Assembly: GCA_026120035.1 (NCBI GenBank)
Contig: JALRME010000001.1
Coordinates: 186,001-250,000, forward strand
Reading direction: 5' to 3'
DNA: 64,000 nucleotides
Origin: Coleophoma eucalyptorum
Taxonomy: Eukaryota > Ascomycota > Leotiomycetes > Helotiales > Dermateaceae
Positions 21,482-33,476 of this stretch are shown one piece after another. Position 1 is the stretch's first letter; every line of letters starts with the position of its first letter. Both the position numbers and the translations under genes were made by a program. The notes under the pieces are model-generated. The model was not told where the DNA came from. It saw nothing but the letters and a program-made list of their open reading frames with translations, and made no database searches.

Positions 21482-23780
21482 TTAGGTTTTAAGGATCTTC
21501 AAAGCGTTAGACAAATCTTCAATCTTCTTCACAAGTTTCGAACGGTTTCGCTTGGCAGATTTGGTCTCACCAACGATCCGGTCGAGCTGCTCGGATTCCA
21601 GGTTGATAACCCAGTCCTGAGTGAAAACTTTAAGGGGACTAGAAGGGCCATGCAACAGGTAGTAGTCAACAGCGAGTTGAAAGACATTGTCAATGAACCG
21701 GTCAAGCGCCAAGCCGTAGTAAGCGTAAAGGATGTCATGAATCTCTTCTTGCAACTGCTCCACATTGCTCTTGCCTTCGGCAGCTTTGGCAATGTCGTCC
21801 AGATTAACCATATACTGAAGCTCTCCGTACTGCCTAGCATCCTTTCTAGCCTTAGGGCGCAGCAGCTCAGTGACGCGGTAGCCACGAGCTCTCGAGAGAG
21901 CCTCAGTAAACTGTCGGTTGAGAGTGTAAGGCTGTTTGCGCTGTTCAACTTCAATCAACAGGCTCGCTTGGTCCATTGCCTTCTTGTACCGTTCCAGTAG
22001 GCTCTCGAGGATTGCAGACCATAACTCGCCACGAGCTTGCTCTTCCTGGCAGACGGAGCGAAGTGCGGCGGCAATGAAGCGATGAAGGGTGATGATGACC
22101 CTGCTCATATATATCTTAGTCATGTCGCCCCATTTGCGTGACTGCTCTGCAAAAGCTGTAGAAACCAAGTTTGCGTTGAAAGTGCCAAGGTCCAGGCCCC
22201 TAGATTGCAAGTAGACGTTATTGATCCATGCGGCAAAATCGTCGCACGGCATTAATGTTTTTTGCGGAGGGAGAGGGACAATAATGTCGCTGAGTTCGGC
22301 AAGCTCCCCCGGCCTAACATCGTCCACTCTTGCCTTTTGAAGTAGAGCTCGCAGGTTGTCTATCATTAACCTGACTGGAGTTTCTTCACAATCGCAATCA
22401 GCGGGCTCCCCAACTTCCACAGACGATACAGATAGGTCAATATTCTCGAATTGGCGTGAATGGGCACCCTGTTGAAAGTCGGCACTGAAAACATCAGTAA
22501 TGTTTACCACGTGAGTGATGAGGCGAAGCTCGTCTTGGTCAAAAACTGGGTCTGCGTTATAATCGGCGGCCAATGCTGCCCTAGTGCGATCCTGGAAATT
22601 CTCAGCAATGCGACTGAGAAAACTGCGTTGCTCACGCTCATCCTGGCGAGGTGGTCCAAGACTATTTAGCTCTCTCTTGCAGTCTTTGATTTTATTGCCG
22701 ACGTCCTGAAGCAATTTAGGGAACTCGCGTCGGGTAATGTCGACCAGAAGCGATCTGAGCTGCTCTTTGAGGGCTGGGATGCCTACTCGGTCCTGTGGAA
22801 GGTCAATCCATGGCTGGTTTCGAAAAATCTGATCAAGTTCTGACTGCTCTGTTGAGCCGCTACTCGCTCCACGATTACGGACAAGGAAATACCCAAGGGT
22901 GAGGGGCCGTTTCTTGCCCTGAACAAGGTCGCAGACGGCGGCCTGTGCAGTAGGCTCAAGTACTAAGTCGGGCTTGGTGAGCACACCGAGGGTACGTTCA
23001 CCATTCTTGTCGTAATCTTCCGCAAGCTCTAAGATCTCTTGTGTAGCAACGTCGACATTACTCGGCAGTACCGCCAAGATAATAGTGCGATCGTCTCTGA
23101 TATATCTCTTGACCAGGTCCTTCACCATGACCATGTCATCCTTAGAAGTTCCCTCCGTAGTGGTGCGGAAAATTCCTGGGACATCAATGATGGTGAGATA
23201 GTCTTCATCAGGCCCTTGCACCTCGATCTTAAGGACGTCTTCGCTAAACACGGCGCCCTTCCCGGTTGAGAGATCGGTCCGCAGACCCATTCTTTCATTG
23301 GCCTGATCTTTCTTGAGCTGTCTGGGTTGATCAGAGATATTCAAGTCTCACTAACCTTCTTCAAGATGTCCAAAAACTGCTCCCGAAATTCCGAACCCGA
23401 AGACATTGGCATGTGGAATGTCTCCATGTGTTTCCTATGCTCCTCTGACGCGTGTGGACCAGGAATAATGCGTATAACAACACGTTTATCGCTATGGCGT
23501 CGAGATGTGATCTGCGTTGCATGACGAGTACAAAGGCTTTGGCCCTTAGGAAACGGAATTCCAGTCAGGCTTTCCAGTAAGGAGGATTTGCCAGAGCTTT
23601 GGTCTCCGACTACAACAAGCTATTTTGCATGTGAGTTTATGTGGGATCATAATAATATCGGCCTTCTGATCCTACCTGAGGAAGAGGCACATGTTGGCCA
23701 ATATTTAAGTCACGGAGCCTGTCGACCTTTTCAAGCAATGCTGGGTTTGATAAGGTGATAATATCCCGATGGATGGCCAT
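21482..23780 (-). CDS. Dynamin-superfamily GTPase
   Basis: Model: complement(join(21482..23317,23356..23619,23676..23780)), 734 aa. The GTPase domain has G1 GDQSSGKSS (about residues 40-48), G2 with the conserved CTRHAT, G3 DVPG and G4 TKPD. A long helical middle domain follows, and a C-terminal helical GED-like segment (DRIVGETKSAKRNR). No PH or proline-rich domain and no membrane segment is seen. This is the fungal Mx/dynamin-like type found as scattered paralogues, distinct from Vps1 and Dnm1 as far as I can judge. It probably self-assembles on membranes or other targets. The cellular role is unknown. Confidence 0.9.
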
Positions 23781-24742
23781 CTTTTAACTTATGATCAGGG
23801 TAATTGATAGGATGTGGATGTGTTTATTTATCAGGGAGAGGTTCGGCGAGAGTATTGGCTTGTTTAGCAAACCAGTTATTTAAATAGAAGAAGATTGCTG
23901 AATTTTTGACTCCATCATTGAGGTTCATCCGTCCCTTTTATAAGTGAAGCAGTCATTCGTGATTCTAAAGGTTTCGATAAGAAACGAAGAACCAACAGCT
24001 GTGTGGCAAGGCTCGGCTTGTGGTTGGCTCCTTTTGAGGCCCTCAATATCCAAATGAGTATCGCCAGCCTGCCATATGCATTTTTGTGCAGCCGTTTCGT
24101 CCATAAGAGATAGAAGTTCTAGCAAAACTGAAATTACCAATGTGGAATGGTCGGAATCGAGCATAATTCTAATGCTCTGATATCATCTGTGGCTGGCTCA
24201 TTGTGAGGCATGCAGAGGCACTTCTCACCAGTTGGCTAGTTTTGAGGTTATGTTCACATTGAGTTCCCCACGAGATATCTTGTTAAGTTGCAAGGAAAAT
24301 GTTCTTGTTCTGCGATTGGGTTGATTTGAGGCTTGCATAGTGCACTTCACCTCCCCATTGGTCAGTTTTGAGGCTGCTTCTGCACCAAGCCCCAACCACA
24401 GCAGATTTCCATAGGGATTGGTTAATCACATCGGGCACAGCCTTATCAAATATGCAAGACGTAGGCAGTGTCTCTGCGGCAGACTTGAGTTGAATCAGCC
24501 TGACAAAGGAGTTGTGAAGAGAAATGTGAATATAAAGTCGACGGCTGGCTCCCTAAGAAAGATGTTCTGAAGCAACCTCCCTCGCCTCGATCTCCTACAA
24601 ATTCGTCTTTCAAACAGTCCTGGGCATAGCTATTTGTGAAGTAGCCCAGGACTGCACAGCTTTCAACTTATAATTTTTAAACAAAAGGAGCCGGGCCTCC
24701 TGTTAACTGAACAGGACGCCCGCACCGTCTGACCCTTGTCAA
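23781..24742. other. Intergenic region, probably with the 5' exon of the C2H2 gene
   Basis: About 960 bases upstream of two divergent genes. The downstream C2H2 frame has no in-frame ATG, so its start should lie in here, but I could not fix a donor/acceptor pair. A GTCCTGGGC inverted repeat (GCCCAGGAC) lies at about 24619-24653. No other gene is seen. Confidence 0.35.
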
Positions 24743-25458
24743 GCAACGACCAACGTGTTTATGGAGCTTTAAATCAACACGCCTACGTTTACTGTACGGA
24801 CGACTACGATCCTTCAGCACTCCCGTCAGAAAACTTCGAGTATTTCTACAATAGTGGGTGTGTGAGTGACGACGCGCGCGAGCCTTGCAGTGCACGCGAA
24901 AGTTTCCCACCACTCACCACTTACTCGATTTTATCGGAGAACGAGAATGCCGACAGTGTCCCTTCAGGATTAGGTGTTTCTTTTAGTGCTCAGCAAGACA
25001 ATTTCTCGGGTTACAACTACTTCAACGCCCAGAACATTCCTCACTCTCCTATACCAGATTCAGCCCACCCTTGGGATGAAACCCAGCAGCAGTCCTACAG
25101 CTTGGCCTGTGTTGAACCAGCAGCAGGAATCCAGCAGCAGTCCTACAACTCGACCCGGGTTGAGCCAATAGCAGAAATCCAACAGCAGTCCTACGACTCG
25201 ACCTCAGTCGAAACAACAGCAGTCTCTCAAGACGAGAGCACCTCCCGCCACCGTTGTGATATTTGTAAGAAGAGCTTCGCCGACAACAATGTTTTAAAGC
25301 GTCATGTCGAACACAGGCATGAGTATGGCAAGGTCTACTGGGTTTGTACTGTCAAGGGTTGTGGCAAATACGATAAACCTGTTTTTAGGAAGGATAATTT
25401 CAGGCGGCACTGCAAGACGAGACACCCTACGGTGAATCTCAAACAGTTTGGTCTCTGA
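24743..25458 (+). CDS. C2H2 zinc-finger protein, 5' end unresolved
   Basis: The open frame contains no Met codon at all and is preceded by a stop at 24730, so the initiator must be in an upstream exon. The start given is an AG acceptor candidate. The C-terminal 70 residues hold a classical finger (CDICKKSF then H-x-EHRH) and a second, longer finger (CTVKGCGKY then FRRHCKTRH). Upstream is an acidic, Ser/Gln-rich region with three tandem copies of a QQQSY-x(4-5)-VE-P unit of about 16 residues, suggesting an activation domain. It is likely a DNA-binding regulator. It sits 1.9 kb upstream of the cyanide hydratase and may or may not be related to it. Confidence 0.65.
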
Positions 25459-27288
25459 ATATGCACGCGTCTACATTTCCTTTGGCTGGGAAGACATTGT
25501 ATAAGACCCCTCAGGATCGAAGGTCTTTGCAATGTCTTGCCCGTCATGCTGGAGGAAGTAGACCGTCGTTACACATCACTACGTCTAGTGTATCTCTAAA
25601 TCATCTAGTCTAAGACTGATGATCCCCAGATCCACGAAACGTAACGACTGTATTTCTATTTAAAGACCAATGACAAGATATGATTGCGTGTTGCAACATC
25701 TCGACTGCCTCTTTAATAAATCCATTTGCCGTGCATGTTGTAACGATCGATTTGACGATTTATTAAGGTGTACGCCATATAACTTAAGCATTTCCCCCAT
25801 ATATTTCTGAAGTGGGAGTTGCTGGTTTAACTATACAGTAATAGCCAATGTACGATACAAACTACGACATTAGAGTTGCGGTGGCTACAGTACTGTACTG
25901 GAGCAATGAGCTGAATTTAATAATCATGGTCTGCTCGGATTGTGGCGGCCATATGCCTTCGGGATTCAAAAGAGCGCTAGGGACCTCATGTTCTTAATAT
26001 CCTTCGCTCTAGGCATGTTGGTATTACTATGATCAGACTCATATTCATTCCCTGGTCCGAGTGTTACTTATGGTTTCATCGTTATCATCAGAGTCGAAGA
26101 GGAAGTCATCGTCGTACTCAGGGCTCCACCGCTTTCTTCGCAAGTTACAGCCATTAAAGTCAGAAAACAAATAAAAGTGGAGTAAAATCTGGTGTTCGCT
26201 CGCATGTAGTACAGCGTCCTAAACAGCCAGAAAGCTGGGTAACGATTACACAAGCGACATTACATCGTAATTGTTTTAGGGGAATTAGAAGTAATAAGAG
26301 CTCGATAGCGAAGTTATAGTAAAGGAATTAAATTACGCCACGAAGGCAGACTCTGAAATCAAGCGCGAGGGCGGCGACGCAAATGTTTTTTCGGGGTAAG
26401 AGGGGTTCTGAGTGTTTAGGAGTGGCTATGAAACGCGACCTATTTAAAGAAATTAGAGAACTAGATTTATACATAGGTTTTGAGGAGCTTGAAGTCAAAA
26501 GTGCCCTTCAAAGTTTTCGGCGCGGTGGATTTCTCGCCACGTGCGGAAGGACGTTACATTTTCCCAACAATTGAGGTCAATCAACCAATAAATCAATAAT
26601 CTAGCTACTTAATCAATCATATAGATAGTTGTAGACTCTGGTCGGATTTCTTTTGTTCGTAAAATTCAATAGTTCAAGTTCATCATGCATCAATGATTCC
26701 ACGGGTTTTGAAAGGCGGGTTTATGTTGGGGAATAATCAAATCCCGTCGCGTAGGTATGTCGGTATCACGGTGAATGCCGGAGACTTCGGTACCTACCAG
26801 CAACGTCACTAATTTCGAAGGAACAGATGTGATGCTGCATAACCACAATTCATAATCATCGTGGCGAATGCTAAATGAATGTGCATAAGCAGCGGGAAGT
26901 GGGCAAAAAGGGTGCATGAGACACTGTGTTGCAATTAATCTCAGCTGATGATCTACCACTGCCCCCTAATTTTGGTTTTCCCGATTGTGCATCCTACAAG
27001 GTTCTTACCTATCAGGCATTTCAATTATAGGCGTTTGAATAAACACCTGATACTTCAGATCTCATCATTTTGTGGATATTTCTTGTCATCAAAAAGGTTT
27101 TTGAAGGCAAGTCGCATCCCGAACTTGCAGAGCCAGTAAACCACTATGCTTTGGAGTGAAAACATGCGGGAACTCGTGGAATCACAGATTCCCGCAGTAG
27201 CGGAGCTTCAGAAAACACGCAACTTCAGGGCTGACGGGAAACGGTGTTCCGGTATGACGGCTTCTAGGTCAACAAGTGTTCCATGAAG
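25459..27288. other. Gene-poor region
   Basis: About 1.8 kb with only short unsupported frames. A minus-strand acidic segment at about 26070-26160 (with EYDDDFLFDSDD) could be a gene remnant, but it has no recognisable start or neighbours. The promoter of the cyanide hydratase occupies the right end. Confidence 0.35.
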
Positions 27289-27297
27289 TATATAAAG
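27289..27297 (+). promoter_or_regulatory. TATA box of the cyanide hydratase gene
   Basis: GTATATAAAG lies about 100-108 bases upstream of the ATG at 27397. The leader between them is rich in CA/TC, as in strongly expressed fungal genes. Confidence 0.5.
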
Positions 27298-27396
27298 AGG
27301 ACACGAGTACTGCTTCTGTCATCCATCCTCACAAGATCTCAACTCGAACAACATCTTCAATACATCTCACCAGAGACAATTACAATCAGCATCAAC

Positions 27397-28714
27397 ATGC
27401 CTGCAACGCTCAGAAAGTACAAGGCTGCAGCCGTCAACGCTGAGCCTGGATGGTTCAACTTGGAACTTTCAACTCAGAAGACCATCCACTACATCAACGA
27501 GGCTGGAAAGGCCGGCTGCAAGTTGATTGCATTCCCAGAGCTATGTGTGTATTCATAAGAAACTACTACTATATTAATTATGGATCTAACAGCATTAGGG
27601 ATTCCTGGTTACCCATACTGGCAATGGAAGGTCAATTATCAAGAGTCTCTTCCGCTTTTGAAGAAGTACAGGGAGAACAGTCTTCCCTCTGATTCTGACG
27701 AAATGCGTCGTATCAGAGAAGCTGCCAGAGCCAACAAGATCTTTGTATCTCTCGGATATTCTGAGCTTGACTTGGCAAGTCTTTACACTACCCAGGTTAT
27801 GATCTCCCCAACTGGAGACATTATCAACCACCGCCGTAAGATTAAGGCTACTCATGTCGAGCGATTGGTCTTCGGCGATGGAACTGGTGATACCACCGAA
27901 TCTGTTGTTGATACCGAAATTGGCCGTATCGGACACTTGAACTGCTGGGAGAACATGAACCCATTCCTTAAGTCTTATGCTGTCTCGCTTGGAGAGCAGG
28001 TCCACATTGCCGCCTGGCCTTTGTACCCCGATGCTGCTACCCTCAAGTACCCAGACCCTTACACCAACATCAGCGATGCCAACTCGGATGTAAGTTATCA
28101 ATTCACCTAACACAATCTCAATAATAGATTGTTTCTAATGAAATACAGATCGTAACTCCTGCATATGCGATCGAGACTGCCACTTTCACTCTTGCTCCAT
28201 TCCAGACCATCTCCGCTGAGGGAATCAAGCTTAACACTCCACCAGGAAAGGAGCTTGAGGACCCAAACATCTACAATGGCCACAGCAGAATCTTTGGTCC
28301 AGATGGACAAAACCTCGTCGCTCACCCAGCAAAGGATTTCAACGGTCTCCTTTTCGTTGATGTATGTATCTTTCCCTCAAAGGCGTTCATTATGACTAAT
28401 CATTTACTCCTAGATCGATCTTGACGAAACTCACTTGAGCAAGGCCTTGAATGATTTCGTAAGTGCTCCTATCCTAGCCATTAATTTGGGTCTCATTTGG
28501 AGTTGTCGATAATTACCCGTGCTAACTACGAGGAATTAAATAGGGAGGTCACTACATGCGACCTGATTTGATCCGTCTGCTTGTCGATACTGACCGAAAG
28601 GACTTGGTTGTTCGCGAGGACAAGCAAGGTGGAGGTATCAAGATTATCAAGACAGCTGACAGAGTTGGATTGTCTACCCCACTCACTGCTCTTGAACGTG
28701 AGGAGATCTCTTAA
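27397..28714 (+). CDS. Cyanide hydratase (nitrilase superfamily)
   Basis: Model: join(27397..27544,27599..28089,28149..28361,28414..28458,28544..28714), 355 aa, near the usual 355-370. The nitrilase triad is present: Glu48 in FPELW, Lys130 in HRRKIK and Cys165 in [10 protein letters not shown]. Extended family features typical of fungal cyanide hydratase are [39 protein letters not shown] and the C-terminal [16 protein letters not shown]. The enzyme converts HCN to formamide and forms helical homo-oligomers in characterised fungi. Related arylacetonitrilases share much of this pattern, so nitrilase activity on organic nitriles cannot be excluded. A preceding C2H2 gene and a distant isocyanide synthase cluster give possible context. 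Confidence 0.9.
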
Positions 28715-29237
28715 GCGTCAGGTATTCAAGGTAGTTTTGTAAATATGACAAGCTACTAAGAAATGCCGGCTATAGTTTATTTCTAGTCTCCTCTCAATCA
28801 AATGTATATGAATTAAAAATTATGTTTTTATTTGGCAAGCATCAATTAGATTAGTTTATATGACATCCTTTAAGTTAAGCCATTGTATTTAGTCTTTCTC
28901 CTTAGCTTTCTAGCTCTATTGAGCTTAGCTAAATGCAATGTCTTCTCGTTAGTCAATAGAGAGCACGTGTTGTATAAAATCACGTGACGATACACTAAGG
29001 AGGTTCCCAGCTGAACATTTGTCGGAGGGGTTTTAAAGAGTGACAAAGTATGCTTAACTACTATATCATCTTATATGGCGACCTTCAATGAAATATCGGC
29101 TTAAATATCCTGTTCTGTAAGACGTGTCGACGAATCCCTTTAGCGAGAGCGATGTGAGGTTCTACTATCATAGGCAGGATGCGTCCCTGAAATCTTCTGT
29201 AGAAAGTGAATGTCCACTTTACAGCTTGGTTAGAACG

Positions 29238-29265
29238 TATATATATATATATATATATATATATT
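29238..29265. repeat. (TA)n microsatellite
   Basis: About 14 uninterrupted TA units. Confidence 0.9.
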
Positions 29266-29755
29266 GGCAACATTAGAATGGACACGAGGACAGTTGGATT
29301 ATGCCCTATTTGTGTCAGATCATGATGGCCCATTCACCTTGATCTCCAAACAGGAGGGAAGAATGAACCTTGATAACGGCTCGAACGACTTCTTGGTTAT
29401 GAATTTGAATGTAGATCACAGAATTCAATGACACTCCGTCTCATCGTGCGTGGGCTATGCAAAAACCAGAGCTGAGCCCAAGACTTATCCATTTCGAATC
29501 GCATCAGCTCATTGGAGACTGAGGTTCGGCCAGAGTGTGCTTTTTGCCCTCGCCATGGAGATCTACCATGTATACCATCCTATCTCCTTAATTATTTTAC
29601 TGCTATGGAAAACAACTCAAAATATTTAAGCCGGTATCGTTTTTTTCAGAGCCTACTCAAGAAGGCAGATCATGTTCATTAAGGATAAGTTGTCAACCAT
29701 TTCTGGTCTTGCTCAACTATGGGATTATGTCTTTGTGGATAGCTGTGCTGATGTT

Positions 29756-29769
29756 GGGGGGGGGGGGGG
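29756..29769. repeat. G14 homopolymer
   Basis: Fourteen consecutive G on the plus strand. It is a likely site of length error in sequencing and could form a G-quadruplex-like structure. Confidence 0.8.
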
Positions 29770-29940
29770 AGGGCTCGTTGATATGCGATAAGAAGTTAAT
29801 ATAAATAGCACCAATCATATCTGTCTGAGCATTTACAAGCCCACTCACTAGTGACCTTGCATAAAAAAGTGCAAAACATCCTCAACCACCCAAACCTTTC
29901 CGTGAACTTATATCCAAATAAGAGCTCCGAACACCAATCC

Positions 29941-30059
29941 GGACAGATGGCCGAGCTGGTTATGGCGCCAGGTTAAGGTCTCATCCTTAATTCGCATTCA
30001 GCAATGAATACAATCTCCTGGTCACGAAAGTGGCGTGGGTTCGAGTCCCACTCTGTTCA
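29941..30059 (+). tRNA. tRNA-Leu(AAG) with intron
   Basis: Acceptor stem GGACAGA (29941-29947) pairs with TCTGTTC (30052-30058), with one G-U pair; the discriminator A is at 30059. The D-arm contains GCCGAGCTGGTTATGGC. The anticodon stem CCAGG/CCTGG flanks loop TTAAGG with anticodon AAG at 29975-29977. An intron of about 37 nt (29979-30015) follows the base after the anticodon. The long variable arm (TCACGAAAGTGG) and the T-arm GTGGG-TTCGAGT-CCCAC confirm a class II Leu tRNA. The CCA end is not encoded, as expected in a eukaryote. Confidence 0.93.
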
Positions 30060-30832
30060 ATAAATATTTTTGCTTCTCATCGTCTCCGTATTGTCTAGCT
30101 AAATGTGTTTACGAGCTTTGCAAATGTTAGGGAGAGAAGTTTAAGATGACTTTTTTTAGTGAACATTTTTTGGCTCGCTTCTGTTGTGTAAAAAAATTCG
30201 CACACCTTTATCGAAGCTAGATAAGGCTTGTGCGGCGGCATGGCATTCAGCGCGCCGCGAAAAATTCTTTGATATGTGGATTCCTAATAAAACTTAAGCG
30301 ACGGCGGGGGGGCACCACTCCAAGAGCAATGCTCCTCAAGATGCTCGGGTAGAAAGATCATAATCCAGCCGCACCGACAAGACTATTTGCACTCGTCTTC
30401 TAGTATGTAAGAGCTTTCAAGAGGCCCCAACCTACAGTTTCTAGGGCTGAACAACTTTTACATAATCCTGATAGCATATATAAGTTTACTATGGGGAATG
30501 CCATCTATGGATTTAAAACTTGAAGAAGCCATTAACCAGATACACCAATTCAACATTGACCCAAATGATATATAATATATCTCGGAAGACTAAATCTGAA
30601 TTACAAGTGTTAATGAACTCCATTCCAATTTCTATATGATCTAAAAATGATTTTAGAGAGAGCATTGCGTCTATCCCTTGTGTGTAAATCGCTTGGGCAA
30701 TAAGAATAGGTTTAGAAATGAATATCAATAGCATAATTATTCATCTAAGGAACCTGCTGTTCTCGTATTTATTTAAAAGTCTGCAAATTTTCCAATTTCC
30801 AGTAAGTGTCCACCGAGAAATGAAATCCGAGA
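30060..30832. other. Intergenic region
   Basis: About 770 AT-rich bases downstream of the tRNA. No gene or clear repeat is seen. Confidence 0.4.
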
Positions 30833-32820
30833 TCAATCTACTATGCCTTTGACCTCAGCAACCTTATTCTTGTCATCCTCATTCAGAATCTGGGGGTAGA
30901 TGCGCTCTTCATTGCTTTCGAAATTTTTATCGACCTCAACTGGTGTGTGATCACGAACGGCAATCCAAGTAGGAACCACAGATAGTCCTGATATGACATC
31001 AGTGAATACTTCTCAGCAAGCTAGGAAATTTCGAGATTTACCAAGCAAGATAGTATTAACCGCTAGCGGGACTCGGCCGCCATACCAGTCCCTGGTATTA
31101 ATCCCAAAAGAGACTGCTTGTGCGAAACTTTCTTGGCCTCGTAGAATCCCAGTGAATCGAGATAGCTCTGAGATATTGTCTGTCTTCGTAGACACGAAGT
31201 AGTATAGCCAGTTCTGCAGAGATTGCTGTGAAAAACCTATTGTCATCACTTATTAGCTGGTTCTTGTCACCCAACATGTCATTTCTGTGGGCTTACTCCG
31301 AAGGAGAATTACGAAGAATCCTTCAGTAAACTGCTTGTCGGTCCAGTCTAAAGTATACTTTTCTTGAATGACCCAGCCGTATACCCAAGCAATAATATGC
31401 CAGATTATAATATAGTAAAAACTTGGGAACATTAGCAAAGACATTATGACAAGGACGTGATTAAAGTTCCTACCCAATGTTGATCCTCTTCTTTATTGAA
31501 AAGCCCTGGTAGTCAAGTAACAGACTAATTAGTTGCGAGGATAGCAATCCTGCGAAGTTTCCAACAAATCCAATCAAGGCTCGAGCACGGACACCGAAAT
31601 AATACACCTCGAAGTCTAGTCCGAAGTCAGCAAAACATCCTTGGGTTTGTTTATTTATGTCGCAGCATACTTCCAGAGTATTGATTGAAGTATGCCTACC
31701 AAAATACAGTTAGTAGCAAAATGATCTAGGTTCAAAATTAGCTGCGGAGTATTTACAGTGGGAATGTCTAAAGATTATACATCACGTCTTGAGACAGCCC
31801 TCCCTAGAGCACGGATCTCAGCAGCGAATGAGCCCTCGTGAAAAATCTTCACTTTACTACCATCCGAACGCTGCACGTTTTTTGGCCGAGTAAGTAATAG
31901 TGCTATTGGTGCCGCAAAGCACTGAAGTGCGATAAATATAAGATAAATCTCTGCAAGTCACCGATTAGAATAAGCGCTTAATGCAAGGCAACAAACTTGG
32001 TCCAACCTTTCCTTTACCCTTTTGGTCCGCGGCACTAATCCCAGATCAGTATTATCGCTCAGAATTGAGTCTCAGTTACGCACTGGTTAGGTGCTAAAAC
32101 AATTGCTCCTCCGACAAGTGGTCCACCGGTACGGAATATGAGCCAGATACTTAGAATGTGTCAGTTACAAAAAAAGTTGAATAAGTAGTGACTGGGCCCC
32201 TACTTCATATATTTCCCTCTCTTTTCTGGCTCAGGGTATCCTAGTGCTACAGCACCTTCAGAAGCCCAAAAAAGACCAGCGGAGACACCACACGCAACAG
32301 CTCCAACTAAGACTAGCCAGACATTGCCCTTTTCAACCAGTCAATAAACACTGGAAATTTGAAGTGGTAAGGGGTCATACGAAGTGATTGTTTGTATACA
32401 ATCCTGCGCTGTATCCTCGAAAAGATTAGCGAAAGATGCTCAAAGCAAACATCAATAACAAGACATACGCATAAACGGGATACCCAACAGCTCCAAGGAA
32501 CAGCGTCCAGTTCAAACCTATCCGATTGGCAATTGGGCCACCAAATAAACATAATATACCCACTAATGACACCAATTAGAAGATTCCTTGAAGTCTTGCA
32601 AAAAGATACTCTAACTTACTCAATCCAAAAACAAGAGATTTGCGGCGTTAACAAGAAACGGAGATTCTGCACCTCCTGCACCTAGTGATGACATAGCATT
32701 CCATAGTCCTGGAGCCAAGAATCCCACCATACCAATGACGAAGGCATTGAAAAGTGTTTCCCGGTACCATATTTGTTTCTCTCCCGCATCTTGAGATTCT
32801 AAAGCTGAGGAAGACCCCAT
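30833..32820 (-). pseudogene. UNC93-like transporter with a frameshift in exon 1
   Basis: Conserved UNC93-like segments appear in order from 32820 to 30833: WYRETLF, APGLWNAMSSLGAGG, FGGPIANRIGLNWT, GAVACGVSAGLFWASEGAVA, IWLIFRTGGPLVGGAIVLA, AYFNQYSG, GVRARALIGF, NWLYYFVSTKTDNISELSR, RGQESFAQAVSFGINTRDW and a final IAVRDHTPVE. About ten short introns join these in a consistent phase. The exception is exon 1, which runs into TGA just before a GTAAGT donor. One extra T in the T5 run there would restore both the conserved reading and the phase of exon 2. It is therefore either a recently broken gene or a homopolymer error. An intact copy would be a polytopic membrane protein of the MFS fold with no assigned substrate. 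Confidence 0.7.
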
Positions 32821-33476
32821 AGTTGTTCAACTGTACAGTTTTCTTGGAGCAACTAAAAGCATCATAGAAAAGAAGGTTTTTGACAAGGCCAAGAATCATA
32901 TAAATATGTAGTTCCAAAAAAAATCCTTTTATGCTTGATATTCCACGAGCGTGTAATTATTTTGAATTTTATGCTAAAATGACGAATACTAAGCGAAGAT
33001 GCTGAACAAGGGAGTTTTGACACATAAATCGGATACGTTCGACTAGAAAGGAAGGTGGATTACAGTAATCCCGAACTATAGAATTTTCTCATGTCAATTT
33101 GGTTGTTGATTTGTTCTCTGATGAAATCGTTTATAAATCTGCGTGGCAACAGGAGGATTATGTTGAACACGCCGAGAATAACCGCTCATCACCAAGTAAA
33201 GATAATAGGCTTTGTTCCCAAACACAACTTTTCTTTGAATTGGCATACAAAGGAGGATTTGGCTGACAGAAAGAGACTGTAGAAGAATATCAATTGACTC
33301 AGCGTAATGCAAAGTCATGCGTGTTGTGGGCGCTGGGGTTGATAATATGGTGACAGTGACTAAGAACTGCTCGGGATTCAACGCGTGGCAATCGGAATAC
33401 AGATTGGCCGGATACGGGTCTTCTCTCGCCCGCCTCTCAAAAGTTGCTTAAGTGCGCCTAAATTTGTACGCATCAC
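32821..33476. other. Intergenic region
   Basis: 656 bases between the UNC93-like gene and the interrupted glycoprotein gene. No supported feature is present. Confidence 0.4.

Larger units (their letters stand above)
28715..29940. other. Intergenic region with simple repeats
   Basis: No gene is supported. It includes a (TA)n run at 29238-29265 and a G14 run at 29756-29769, both prone to slippage. Confidence 0.4.

Noticed and set aside
26069..26172. Short plus-strand Ser/Lys-rich peptide and the antisense acidic peptide
   Set aside because: Only about 34 codons each, with no context; the acidic antisense reading may be a remnant but cannot be supported.
29756..29769. Telomere-like or structural G-tract
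   Set aside because: It is a plain G homopolymer with no TTAGGG units nearby; most simply slippage.
31700..31840. In-frame TAA in the UNC93-like gene after RAVSRRD as a second lesion
   Set aside because: A GAT|GTATAA donor paired with the TAG acceptor before AYFNQYSG removes it in phase, so it need not be a mutation.
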